A stretch of 64,000 nucleotides of DNA, taken from contig NZ_JABMII010000003.1 of NCBI RefSeq assembly GCF_014884995.1, positions 62,001 through 126,000 of the forward strand, in the 5' to 3' direction. A model generated the notes under the pieces. It was not told the DNA's origin and made no database searches. It saw nothing but the letters and a program-made list of their open reading frames with translations. Shown one piece after another: positions 1 through 8,436 of the stretch. How positions within the stretch are numbered: position 1 is the first letter of the stretch; each line of letters starts with the position of its first letter. This stretch comes from Spirabiliibacterium pneumoniae. Lineage in GTDB: Bacteria > Pseudomonadota > Gammaproteobacteria > Enterobacterales > Pasteurellaceae. The position numbers and the translations under genes were made by a program.

Positions 1-1
1 C

Positions 2-283
2 GAATCTTCCGCTGCGCAAGTGTTGGCCAATCTTCAGCTATTTAGCTCACGTCAGTTTGCGCACAAGCATCTTGGGCTTGATGACCCCTTGGGGGAAGTG
101 GATATTGAAAAGCTCAATCCGCTTGGAGGCTCACTCGCATTTGGTTCTCCGCGCGCAATTACCAGCATGCGTACACTGATCCAGGCACTTTATCAAATGC
201 AGCGTAATGATTTAGAAACCGCATTGGTGGCGTCTAGTGGTTTGGGAGGTTTGGGCGCAGCGATGGTGTTGGAGAGGGAATAA
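2..283 (+). CDS. fadI: FadI-like acyl-CoA thiolase, C-terminal part (cut by window start)
   Basis: This is the last 93 codons of a thiolase-superfamily protein, open at the left edge. The line-up with FadI is clear: the LGEVD segment, a GGSLAFG motif and the terminal GGLGAAMVLE block are all family features. FadI is the beta subunit of the anaerobic fatty-acid oxidation complex and normally cleaves 3-ketoacyl-CoA. Here several active-site signatures are changed. The conserved GHP motif reads GSP, the CxxGG motif that supplies the acid/base cysteine reads SGLGG with serine in the cysteine place, and the HEAFAAQ-type motif reads ESSAAQ. The N-terminal nucleophilic cysteine lies outside the window. 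The stop codon overlaps the fadJ start by one base (TAATG), so the two are translationally coupled. Homology is confident; thiolase activity is doubtful. Confidence 0.85.
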   Translation, partial: ESSAAQVLANLQLFSSRQFAHKHLGLDDPLGEVDIEKLNPLGGSLAFGSPRAITSMRTLIQALYQMQRNDLETALVASSGLGGLGAAMVLERE

Positions 284-2448
284 TGGAACAGTCTGAAATC
301 CAAAGTGCGGTCGACGCATTTGATCAACAAAGTGACGGCAATTTATTTAAGCTCAGTTTCCGCCCTGATGATGTCGCGGTGATCACGTTTAATGTGCGTG
401 AAAAGCCTTACAATTGGTTGGGGCAAAAATTGATCAACCAACTGGACGCTGCAATTGATCATATCCTTAATTGGCAAGCTAAGGGTATTTTGTTTCAATC
501 GAGCAAGCACCACCACTTTGTGCAAGGTTTTCCACTGTCAGAATTGGAACAAGACGAGCACAGTCAGTTGGTGGCATTTGCCCACCGCTGCCAGCAGTTA
601 ATGGATAAAATTGCTCATCTTAGTGTGCCAACGGTGTGCGTGATTGAAGGCAACTGTTTTGGTTTAGGGTTGGAGTTGGCGCTGGCTTGTGATTACCGCA
701 TTGTCGGTAGCAGCCAGCCAGTGTTTTTATGTATGCCACAAGTCCGTTCAGGCATTTTGCCGTTTGCAGGCGGTTGCGGACGGTTAGTGACGCGCATTGG
801 GCTTGCGCGTGCGCTGAATATGCTGCTCAACGGTGAAAAAATCAGCGCTGAGCACGCATTTGACATCAATTTAGTCGACGAGGTCGTCAACCCTGCTATT
901 TTGCTCTCCAGCGCTTGCAGTTACATTCAACACCATCACACCCACACGAAACGCCAGCGCTTTCGCCTATGGCGCAATATTGAGCGTTTTACGCTGTGGC
1001 GACGGCACATCATCAATCAAGCAGAGCAACATTGCAAAGCGTGGGCATTTGAAAATTACCCCGCGATCAATGCGATGTTGGCGTTGTTTCGCGCGCATCA
1101 AGAACATGACCAAAGTGCGGTCAGCCAAGCATTTGCACAGCTGTTTTTAGACAACAGTTCAAAAATGCTGCGTCAAATTGAACGCACGCATCGGCGCATG
1201 CGCCACCAATACCTTGATTTGCAGCAGGATGTGGCGATCAACAAAGTGGCGGTGCTTGGCAGTGGCTTTATGGGGGCGGGCATTGCGTATATCACCGCCG
1301 CGCGCGCCAATTTGCCTGTGCGGATTAAAGACATCAACGCCAATGGCGTGCAAAAAGCACTGCGGCTGAGTTATTTGTTGCTACAAAAAGAGGTGGAAAA
1401 AGGCTTTTTGCCCTATGGTAGATTGTTACAAAAAATGTATCTCATCAGCGGTGGTGATCGCTTTGTTGGCAAGCAACAAGCGGATGTCGTGATCGAGGCT
1501 GTGTTTGAAGATTTACAACTTAAACAGCAGCTGATCAATGAAAGTGAAACGTACTACGCCGAAGATACCGTTTTTGCCAGCAACACCAACACTCTTTCCA
1601 TTGCCGACATTGCTCAAAGTGCGGTGCGCCCTGAAAATGTGATTGGCATTCATTATTTCACGCCAGTGAGCCAGCGCCGCGTGGTGGAAATCATCCCGCA
1701 CGCGAATTGTGCTGAACAAACCATCGCCAAAGCACTGCGTCTTGTCACTTTGCAAGGGCAAGTACCATTGTTGGTAAAAGACAGCGCAGGCTTTTTCATC
1801 ACCCGCATTTTAAGCGCCTTTTTACTTGAAGCCTATTATGTGTTGCTTGATGGCGAAGATATTCCCAGCATCGAAAAAGCGCTGCAGGAGTTTGGTTTTA
1901 AAGTCGGCCCATTTGCCATGCTCGATGAAATGGGGTTAGATATTTTTGTCAAAGCGCTGCCACAACTTGAGCGCAGCTTTGGCGCACGCTTTGCTTTGCC
2001 GCCGAAAATTGACGAATTGCTGCGCAACGAGCGTAAAGGGCGCAAAAATCGGCGCGGTTTTTATCTTTACCACTCCAGAAGTGGCGATCGCACGCAGGTG
2101 GACAAAAGCATTTACCAAGTGCTGGATCTCATCATCGAAAATAACCTTGAAAGCGAAGAAATTGTGCGTCGCTGTATTTTAATGATGATCAACGAAGCCG
2201 CTTACTGCGCCCAAGAAGGGGTTATCACCAACCTTGATGAGGGCAATGTGGCGTCTGTGTTAGGCTTTTTCTTCCCTGAATTTCGTGGCGGAATTTACGC
2301 GTATATGGCGGATGTGGGGCATGAAACGATTGTGGCTGAGCTTGACGCATTACACGCCCGCCATGGCGCACGTTTTGCCGCCTGCGATTGGTTGAAAGGG
2401 CAAAGTGCGGTTGAGGAACACGCGGAGAAGGCCGATGGCGGGCGATAA
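283..2448 (+). CDS. fadJ: FadJ-like multifunctional beta-oxidation protein (enoyl-CoA hydratase / 3-hydroxyacyl-CoA dehydrogenase) with altered active sites
   Basis: The 721-residue product is about as long as E. coli FadJ (714). Residues 1-200 form a crotonase-type hydratase domain, about 320-500 a NAD-binding dehydrogenase domain (GSGFMG at 326-331) and 500-700 the C-terminal dehydrogenase domain ending near GRKNRRGFY. Known FadJ catalyses hydration and then oxidation of enoyl-CoA in complex with FadI. In the hydratase the first catalytic glutamate is kept (E131), but the second is Q153 in MPQVRSG where PEV is usual, and the oxyanion-hole segment AGAD is replaced by QGFP. In the dehydrogenase S433, H457 and E469 are kept, while the usual active-site Asn of the GFxxNR motif is T507. 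The frame is intact and several USS copies lie inside, so the gene is resident and maintained. Its chemistry may have changed or been lost. Confidence 0.88.
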   Translation: MEQSEIQSAVDAFDQQSDGNLFKLSFRPDDVAVITFNVREKPYNWLGQKLINQLDAAIDHILNWQAKGILFQSSKHHHFVQGFPLSELEQDEHSQLVAFAHRCQQLMDKIAHLSVPTVCVIEGNCFGLGLELALACDYRIVGSSQPVFLCMPQVRSGILPFAGGCGRLVTRIGLARALNMLLNGEKISAEHAFDINLVDEVVNPAILLSSACSYIQHHHTHTKRQRFRLWRNIERFTLWRRHIINQAEQHCKAWAFENYPAINAMLALFRAHQEHDQSAVSQAFAQLFLDNSSKMLRQIERTHRRMRHQYLDLQQDVAINKVAVLGSGFMGAGIAYITAARANLPVRIKDINANGVQKALRLSYLLLQKEVEKGFLPYGRLLQKMYLISGGDRFVGKQQADVVIEAVFEDLQLKQQLINESETYYAEDTVFASNTNTLSIADIAQSAVRPENVIGIHYFTPVSQRRVVEIIPHANCAEQTIAKALRLVTLQGQVPLLVKDSAGFFITRILSAFLLEAYYVLLDGEDIPSIEKALQEFGFKVGPFAMLDEMGLDIFVKALPQLERSFGARFALPPKIDELLRNERKGRKNRRGFYLYHSRSGDRTQVDKSIYQVLDLIIENNLESEEIVRRCILMMINEAAYCAQEGVITNLDEGNVASVLGFFFPEFRGGIYAYMADVGHETIVAELDALHARHGARFAACDWLKGQSAVEEHAEKADGGR

Positions 2449-3064
2449 ACGCTGGGACAGGTATGCCTGTGTGTACGATAGCGTCATTGCGCTGGCTAAG
2501 CGGCAACGTCAGCAGGTGTTTGCGGTGCTGGACTTGCATTCGCACCGCACTTTTTGGCTGCCAGGTTGTGGTAGCGGGCAGGATTTGTGTTATTTGCCTG
2601 CGCAAAGTGCAGTTTATGCGCGCGATTTTTCTGCCAAAATGCTTGCCAAATGTGCAACGCGTCACCAGCGCCTGTGTCAGCAAGGGCATAATCTTGAGCT
2701 GCACCTCAGTCAAGGCAGTGCGCTGGCATCGGGGCTTGATGATCATTCAGTGGATTGTGTATTGCTGCATTTGATTCTGGCGGTGGTGGATGATGAAACC
2801 GCACTTTTGCAAGAGGCGCTGCGCGTGCTGAAAAACGGCGGCGTGCTGTCGATTTGGGATAAAGCAGTGCCCATTGGGGGCAAAGTCACCCTGATGCGCC
2901 GTTGGATAAATACGCTGACTGAGGCATTGGGCACGCGTGTGACTTTACAAATTGATAGCTTGCTCGATGGGCTACCATTGGCGATAATATCACAACAGAC
3001 ATTTTTTGGTGGGCATATGCAGCACTGGTGCCTGCGCAAAATTGAACACAAGGATAAAGGATGA
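2435..3064 (+). CDS. class I SAM-dependent methyltransferase
   Basis: The product has 209 residues. I chose the ATG at 2435, which follows a GGAGAAGG ribosome site and begins MAGDKRWDRY; a longer in-frame start at 2405 is less likely. The glycine-rich SAM-binding loop reads PGCGSGQDL near residue 42, followed by an acidic residue in ARDFSAKML and the DDHSVDCVLLHL and LKNGGVLSIWDK segments typical of UbiE/Methyltransf_11 enzymes. The substrate cannot be read from the sequence. The gene overlaps the end of fadJ by 14 bases and its own stop overlaps the next start (ATGA), so it belongs to the fadI-fadJ operon. That position is unusual for a beta-oxidation operon and suggests a shared pathway. 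Confidence 0.75.
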   Translation: MAGDKRWDRYACVYDSVIALAKRQRQQVFAVLDLHSHRTFWLPGCGSGQDLCYLPAQSAVYARDFSAKMLAKCATRHQRLCQQGHNLELHLSQGSALASGLDDHSVDCVLLHLILAVVDDETALLQEALRVLKNGGVLSIWDKAVPIGGKVTLMRRWINTLTEALGTRVTLQIDSLLDGLPLAIISQQTFFGGHMQHWCLRKIEHKDKG

Positions 3065-3912
3065 ACTCAGTGGCAATTGTTGGTCTAGGCTGGCTTGGAT
3101 TTAGCCTCGCGAAACATTTGAAACGCGTGGGCTGGCAGGTTAAGGGTAGTAAACGCACCCATGACGGTGAAGAGCGCATGCGCCTTAATGGCTTTGAGGC
3201 CTATTTTTTAGAGCTGACGCCTGAGATCAATGCTGATCCCGATGACTTGACCGCACTTTTGGATGTTGACAGCCTGATTATCAACATTCCGCCGAGTGAG
3301 TATTTTTTTGATCTTTCAAGCTATGTGCAAGGGGTGAAAAATCTCGTCAATGAGGCGATCAATAATGGTGTTGAACACATTTTGTTTATCAGCTCCAGTT
3401 CGGTTTACTCCCTTTCTGATGGCACATTTACCGAAGACATTCCACCGCAGCCAAGCTCTGATGTGGGTAAGGCGTTATATGAAATTGAGCAGTGGCTTTG
3501 GGCGCAGCAAGATATTGACTGCGATATTTTGCGCTTGAGCGGGCTGACCGGCCCTGATCGTCATCCTATTAAATCTTTGGCGGGGCGGCGTGGTTTGCAC
3601 AATGGTAATCAACCCGTGAATTTGGTTCACTTAACGGATTGTGTGTTAGCTATTGAATTGTTGTTGGAAACGCGCGCTTATAAGCGCCTTTATAATCTGT
3701 GTGCACCAAGTCATCCAACGCGTGCGGATTACTATATAGAAATGGCCAAACGCAGCGGGCTTGAGGTGCCAGAATTTATCATAGAAGATGACGCTCCGCA
3801 GCGCATTGTCAGCGGCGAGAAAATTTGCCGTGAGCTTGATTTTGATTACCGCTATCCTGATCCTTTCCAAATGGTATTGGAAGAACAAACACAATATTTC
3901 CACCAAGATTAA
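3061..3912 (+). CDS. NAD(P)-binding SDR / YeeZ-like epimerase family protein
   Basis: The 283-residue product begins with a Rossmann dinucleotide fold (IVGLGWLG, a GxGxxG pattern at residues 7-12). It later has the SSSSVYS stretch and YEIEQWL region characteristic of extended short-chain dehydrogenases of the YeeZ type, which are annotated as NAD-dependent epimerase/dehydratases without a firmly known substrate. The catalytic YxxxK of classical SDRs is not obvious, as is usual for YeeZ relatives. The start overlaps the methyltransferase stop by four bases (ATGA), so the two are coupled. folP starts 8 bases downstream, which implies one transcript running into folate and cell-wall genes. Confidence 0.72.
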   Translation: MNSVAIVGLGWLGFSLAKHLKRVGWQVKGSKRTHDGEERMRLNGFEAYFLELTPEINADPDDLTALLDVDSLIINIPPSEYFFDLSSYVQGVKNLVNEAINNGVEHILFISSSSVYSLSDGTFTEDIPPQPSSDVGKALYEIEQWLWAQQDIDCDILRLSGLTGPDRHPIKSLAGRRGLHNGNQPVNLVHLTDCVLAIELLLETRAYKRLYNLCAPSHPTRADYYIEMAKRSGLEVPEFIIEDDAPQRIVSGEKICRELDFDYRYPDPFQMVLEEQTQYFHQD

Positions 3913-3920
3913 GGCACACT

Positions 3921-4763
3921 ATGTTATTGCAAGCAAACAACCGCACTTTGGATCTCCATCAGGTGCAGATTATGGGCATTTTAAACGTCACGCCCGATTC
4001 GTTTTCTGACAGCGGTCAGTTTTATGACTTCGACCGCGCTTTTCGCCATGTTGAAGCGATGCTCAACGCAGGCGCAAGCATCATCGACATTGGTGGCGAA
4101 TCCACTCGACCAGGGGCGGCGGACGTGAGTGTGGAGGAGGAAATTGCGCGCGTGGTGCCGCTGGTTGAAGCGGTGAGAACGCGCTTTGATTGTTGGATTT
4201 CGGTGGACACATCCAAAGCACAAGTGATGCGAGAGGCCGCCAAGGTGGGCATGGATCTGATCAACGATGTGCGCGCACTGCAAGCGCCAGAAGCATTGCA
4301 AAGTGCGGTCGATTTGAATTTGCCTGTATGTATTATGCACATGCAAGGCCAGCCGCGCACGATGCAGCAAAATCCGCACTACGACAATGTGGTGCGTGAG
4401 GTGTGTGATTACCTCAATCAACGCGCGCAAGATTGTATGGCGGCGGGTATTCGCCGTGAAAATCTTATCCTTGATCCAGGGTTTGGTTTTGGGAAAACCA
4501 CCGAACATAACTATCAATTATTGCAACAGTTAGATACACTGTGTGCATTGGGTTATCCCGTCTTGGCAGGGCTTTCACGCAAGTCAATGATCGGCAACGT
4601 GTTGCATAATGACATAACCGATCGCGATCTTGGCAGTGCGGTCGCATCACTATTGTGTGCGATGAAAGGCGCGCGCATTTTACGCGTGCATAATGTCAAG
4701 GCGATGGCGCAAGCATTAACCATTTGGCAGGCGACTCAAGATCCTGCCCGAGCAAAATCATAA
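3921..4763 (+). CDS. folP: dihydropteroate synthase
   Basis: This enzyme condenses 4-aminobenzoate with hydroxymethyl-dihydropterin diphosphate in folate synthesis and is the sulfonamide target. The 280-residue product carries the family signatures in order: MGILNVTPDSFSDSG near the N-terminus, DIGGESTRPGA around residue 54, DPGFGFGK around residue 185 and LAGLSRKSMIG around residue 215. Length and motifs are complete. It follows the SDR gene by 8 bases and precedes glmM by 9 bases; the folP-glmM pair is a conserved gamma-proteobacterial order, normally behind ftsH. Here the fadIJ-methyltransferase-SDR group occupies the upstream side. Confidence 0.96.
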   Translation: MLLQANNRTLDLHQVQIMGILNVTPDSFSDSGQFYDFDRAFRHVEAMLNAGASIIDIGGESTRPGAADVSVEEEIARVVPLVEAVRTRFDCWISVDTSKAQVMREAAKVGMDLINDVRALQAPEALQSAVDLNLPVCIMHMQGQPRTMQQNPHYDNVVREVCDYLNQRAQDCMAAGIRRENLILDPGFGFGKTTEHNYQLLQQLDTLCALGYPVLAGLSRKSMIGNVLHNDITDRDLGSAVASLLCAMKGARILRVHNVKAMAQALTIWQATQDPARAKS

Positions 4764-4772
4764 GGACAAACA

Positions 4773-6110
4773 ATGGCAGAACGTAAATATTTCGGCACCG
4801 ATGGTGTGCGTGGTAAAGTGGGCGATTTCCCGATTACACCTGAATTTGCATTAAAATTGGGCTGGGCTGCAGGTAAAGTGCTTGCCAGCCAAGGCAGCCG
4901 CAAAGTGTTAATTGGCAAAGACACGCGGATTTCAGGTTATATGTTGGAGTCCGCGCTGGAGGCAGGGCTTGCGGCAGCGGGGCTTTCTGCGGCGTTTATC
5001 GGTCCGATGCCAACCCCAGCGGTGGCGTATCTCACCCGCACTTTCCGTGCAGAAGCAGGCATTGTCATTTCCGCTTCGCACAATCCTTACTGGGACAACG
5101 GAATCAAATTTTTCTCCAGTCAAGGCACCAAATTGCCTGATGAGGTGGAGCTGGCGATTGAGGCGATGCTAGATGCGCCGATGGACTGTGTGGAATCCGC
5201 CGAGCTTGGTCGTGCCAGCCGTATCAGTGATGCGCCTGGTCGCTATATTGAATTTTGTAAAAGCACTTTCCCAGCCCATGCTAGTTTAAATAATCTCAAA
5301 ATTGTAGTGGATTGCGCTCATGGTGCCACCTATCACATTGCACCAAATGTATTGCGCGAGCTTGGCGCCGAGGTGATTGAAATTGGCACTAAACCTAATG
5401 GCTTGAATATTAATGAAAAGTGCGGTGCTACTGATATTAAAGCACTGCAAGAAATTGTGGTGCAATCTCGCGCTGATGTGGGCTTGGCCTACGATGGTGA
5501 TGGCGACCGTTTGATTATGGTTGATCATTTGGGGAATAAAGTGGATGGCGACCAAATTCTGTTTATCATCGCGCGTGAAGCATTGCGTGCAGGTAAGTTG
5601 CAAGGCGGGGTGGTCGGCACGTTGATGAGCAATATGGCGCTTGAATTGGCGCTGAAACAGTTGATGATCCCGTTCGTGCGTGCCAAAGTGGGCGACCGTT
5701 ATGTGCTGGAACAAATGGAGGCGCACGGTTGGAAATTAGGGGGCGAAAATTCAGGACATATCATTGTGTCTGACAAAAATACCACAGGTGATGGCATTAT
5801 TGCCTCGCTTGAAGTCTTAGCGGCCATGGTGCAGCAAAATGTTAGCCTGCATGAGCTGGCCAGTGCGGTGCAACTTTTCCCTCAAGTGTTGATCAATGTG
5901 CGCTTTGAGGGCGGCGTTGATCCGCTTGAAAGCGATGAAGTGAAAGCTGTGGCTACTGAGGTGGAGCAAGCGCTGGCTGGCAAAGGGCGGATATTGCTGC
6001 GCAAATCGGGTACCGAGCCACTGATTCGGGTTATGGTAGAATGTCGTGATGGCGAGTTGGCACAAAGTAGTGCTGAGCGTATTGCAAGTGCGGTTAAAGC
6101 CGTAAAATAA
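4773..6110 (+). CDS. glmM: phosphoglucosamine mutase
   Basis: GlmM converts glucosamine-6-phosphate to glucosamine-1-phosphate for UDP-GlcNAc, peptidoglycan and LPS synthesis in the cytoplasm. The 445-residue product has the FGTDGVRG start signature, the catalytic phosphoserine loop with S102 in SASHNP, the metal-binding DGDGDR loop, the sugar-binding GGENSGH motif and the C-terminal phosphate-binding [12 protein letters not shown] segment. The start follows TAAGGACAAACA. All key residues are present, so this is an ordinary active enzyme. Confidence 0.97.
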   Translation: MAERKYFGTDGVRGKVGDFPITPEFALKLGWAAGKVLASQGSRKVLIGKDTRISGYMLESALEAGLAAAGLSAAFIGPMPTPAVAYLTRTFRAEAGIVISASHNPYWDNGIKFFSSQGTKLPDEVELAIEAMLDAPMDCVESAELGRASRISDAPGRYIEFCKSTFPAHASLNNLKIVVDCAHGATYHIAPNVLRELGAEVIEIGTKPNGLNINEKCGATDIKALQEIVVQSRADVGLAYDGDGDRLIMVDHLGNKVDGDQILFIIAREALRAGKLQGGVVGTLMSNMALELALKQLMIPFVRAKVGDRYVLEQMEAHGWKLGGENSGHIIVSDKNTTGDGIIASLEVLAAMVQQNVSLHELASAVQLFPQVLINVRFEGGVDPLESDEVKAVATEVEQALAGKGRILLRKSGTEPLIRVMVECRDGELAQSSAERIASAVKAVK

Positions 6111-6119
6111 GGAGTGATT

Positions 6120-6515
6120 ATGCAGTTAAAAAACACAATCAAAGGTGTTATGTTCGCCAGTTTGTTGGGCTTGAGTAGCCTAGCGTTGGCGCATGGGCAG
6201 CTTTCAAAAGACATGCGTGAAATAATGCAAAGCACCCGTCAAGCACTGCGCGCTGACGACAGCCAAACATTCATTCAAGCAATAGACAGCGTGATTGATG
6301 CGGCGAAAAATGGCAAAACACAAACGCCACACCGTTTGGCGGATGAAGCACCTGATAGCGCGCAGGTGCAAGATTATCAACAAGGCATGCAAGATTTTAT
6401 CGATGCGGCTGAACAAGCCAAATCGCAAGCGCAACAAGGCAATTTGGACGCAGCGAAAGCACAGGTGCAAACGCTTTATGACCTGCGAGATACTTATCAT
6501 CCCAAATATAAATAA
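6120..6515 (+). CDS. cybC: cytochrome b562 (periplasmic four-helix haem protein)
   Basis: The 131-residue precursor starts at the ATG at 6120, five bases after AAGGAG; a GTG two codons earlier overlaps the ribosome site and is unlikely. An N-terminal signal peptide (LKNTIKG then a hydrophobic run ending ALA-HG) directs export. The mature part resembles E. coli cytochrome b562 in length and pattern: the haem ligand methionine sits in LSKDMREIM near the mature N-terminus and the ligand histidine in RDTYHPKY close to the C-terminus, with the APDSAQVQDY segment matching the family. No CxxCH is present, so haem would be non-covalent b type. Its physiological role is not settled in any species. Confidence 0.85.
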   Translation: MQLKNTIKGVMFASLLGLSSLALAHGQLSKDMREIMQSTRQALRADDSQTFIQAIDSVIDAAKNGKTQTPHRLADEAPDSAQVQDYQQGMQDFIDAAEQAKSQAQQGNLDAAKAQVQTLYDLRDTYHPKYK

Positions 6516-6568
6516 TCCGACACCGCCAGCTGGCGGCGCAGTGACGTACTGAAATCACAAGGAGAGTT

Positions 6569-7423
6569 ATGCAAAATCAGCCCGCAGTTATTGAATTAAC
6601 TCAGCACAATTTTAACGACGTGTTACAAGGTGCGGCGCAACAGCCAATGGTTGTGACATTTTTTAGCCCATCTAGCCCGCAATCGTTGGAGTTTACCGCA
6701 CTTTTAACCCGCATTGCCGAGCAGCATAATGGCGCCTTTTTGCTGTTGACAGTCAATTGTGACAGTGAGGCGATGATCGCACAGCAATTTCAAGTGCAAA
6801 GCGTGCCAACCACGTATTTATTCAAAGAAGGAGCGCCGTTTGATGCGTTCCCTGGTGTGTTGAGTGAAGATGAGCTCAAAGTGCGGTTGAGCGCCTTACT
6901 ACCAAAAGAAGAAGAGCTGAAATTCAACCTTGCGCTTGACTATTTGCAAGCAGAAGACTACAACAACGCACTGCCGTTATTAAAAGAGGCGTGGGCGCTA
7001 TCGGATCAAAAAAACAGCGACATCGCACTTTTGTATGCTGAAACCTATATCGCAATGAAAAATGCCGACAGCGCACAGCAGATTTTAGATCAAATCCCAC
7101 TGCAAGACAGAGACAGCCGCTGGCAGGGCTTGCAGGCGCAAATTGAATTAATGAATGAAGCGGCGAATACGCCTGAAATTCAGCAATTGCAGGAGGATTT
7201 CAAAAAATCTCCGCGCCCTGATATTGCCTTGAAATTGGCGTTACAGCTGCACCAAGCAGGCAAAAACGAAGAGGCATTGAAATTATTGCTCTCGTTTTTA
7301 AGACAAGATTTAAATATCGAAAACGGCGATCTGAAAAAAGAATATCTCGCTATTTTGCAGGCACTCGGCACCGATCCGCTGGCAAATCAATATCGCCGTT
7401 TTATTTATTCACTTTTATATTAA
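6569..7423 (+). CDS. cnoX: CnoX/YbbN-type thioredoxin-fold co-chaperone
   Basis: The 284-residue product has an N-terminal thioredoxin fold (residues 1-110, with the cis-Pro segment VQSVPTTYLF) followed by helical TPR-like repeats (LDYLQAEDYNNALPLLKEAW and similar), the architecture of CnoX/YbbN. CnoX guards substrates and hands them to GroEL and DnaK during oxidative stress. The redox motif is absent: where thioredoxin has CGPC this protein reads SSPQ, with no cysteine, while E. coli CnoX keeps a single cysteine there. A pure holdase role is therefore likely. It precedes trxB by 9 bases. The start follows AAGGAGAGTT. Confidence 0.85.
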   Translation: MQNQPAVIELTQHNFNDVLQGAAQQPMVVTFFSPSSPQSLEFTALLTRIAEQHNGAFLLLTVNCDSEAMIAQQFQVQSVPTTYLFKEGAPFDAFPGVLSEDELKVRLSALLPKEEELKFNLALDYLQAEDYNNALPLLKEAWALSDQKNSDIALLYAETYIAMKNADSAQQILDQIPLQDRDSRWQGLQAQIELMNEAANTPEIQQLQEDFKKSPRPDIALKLALQLHQAGKNEEALKLLLSFLRQDLNIENGDLKKEYLAILQALGTDPLANQYRRFIYSLLY

Positions 7424-8386
<963 letters not shown>

Positions 8387-8397
8387 GAAAAGTCAAT

Positions 8398-8418
8398 GGT
8401 GCAAGCCTGCCTTGCACC
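8398..8418 (+). other. intergenic hairpin between trxB and cydD
   Basis: A perfect 8-bp inverted repeat (GGTGCAAG / CTTGCACC) with a 5-base loop occupies most of the 50-bp gap. No T-run follows, so it is not a standard intrinsic terminator. It could stabilise the mRNA end of trxB or tune readthrough into cydDC. Confidence 0.4.
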
Positions 8419-8436
8419 TGATTGCAAGGAAGTTAA

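Noticed and set aside
2743-3179. Long open frames antisense to the methyltransferase and SDR genes
   Set aside because: They overlap well-supported genes with recognisable domains, lack ribosome sites, and show no family features. The same applies to the other antisense open frames across the window.
6523-6536. 14-bp palindrome CCGCCAGCTGGCGG after cybC as a terminator
   Set aside because: It has no loop to speak of and no T-run follows; it may be chance or a weak processing site.
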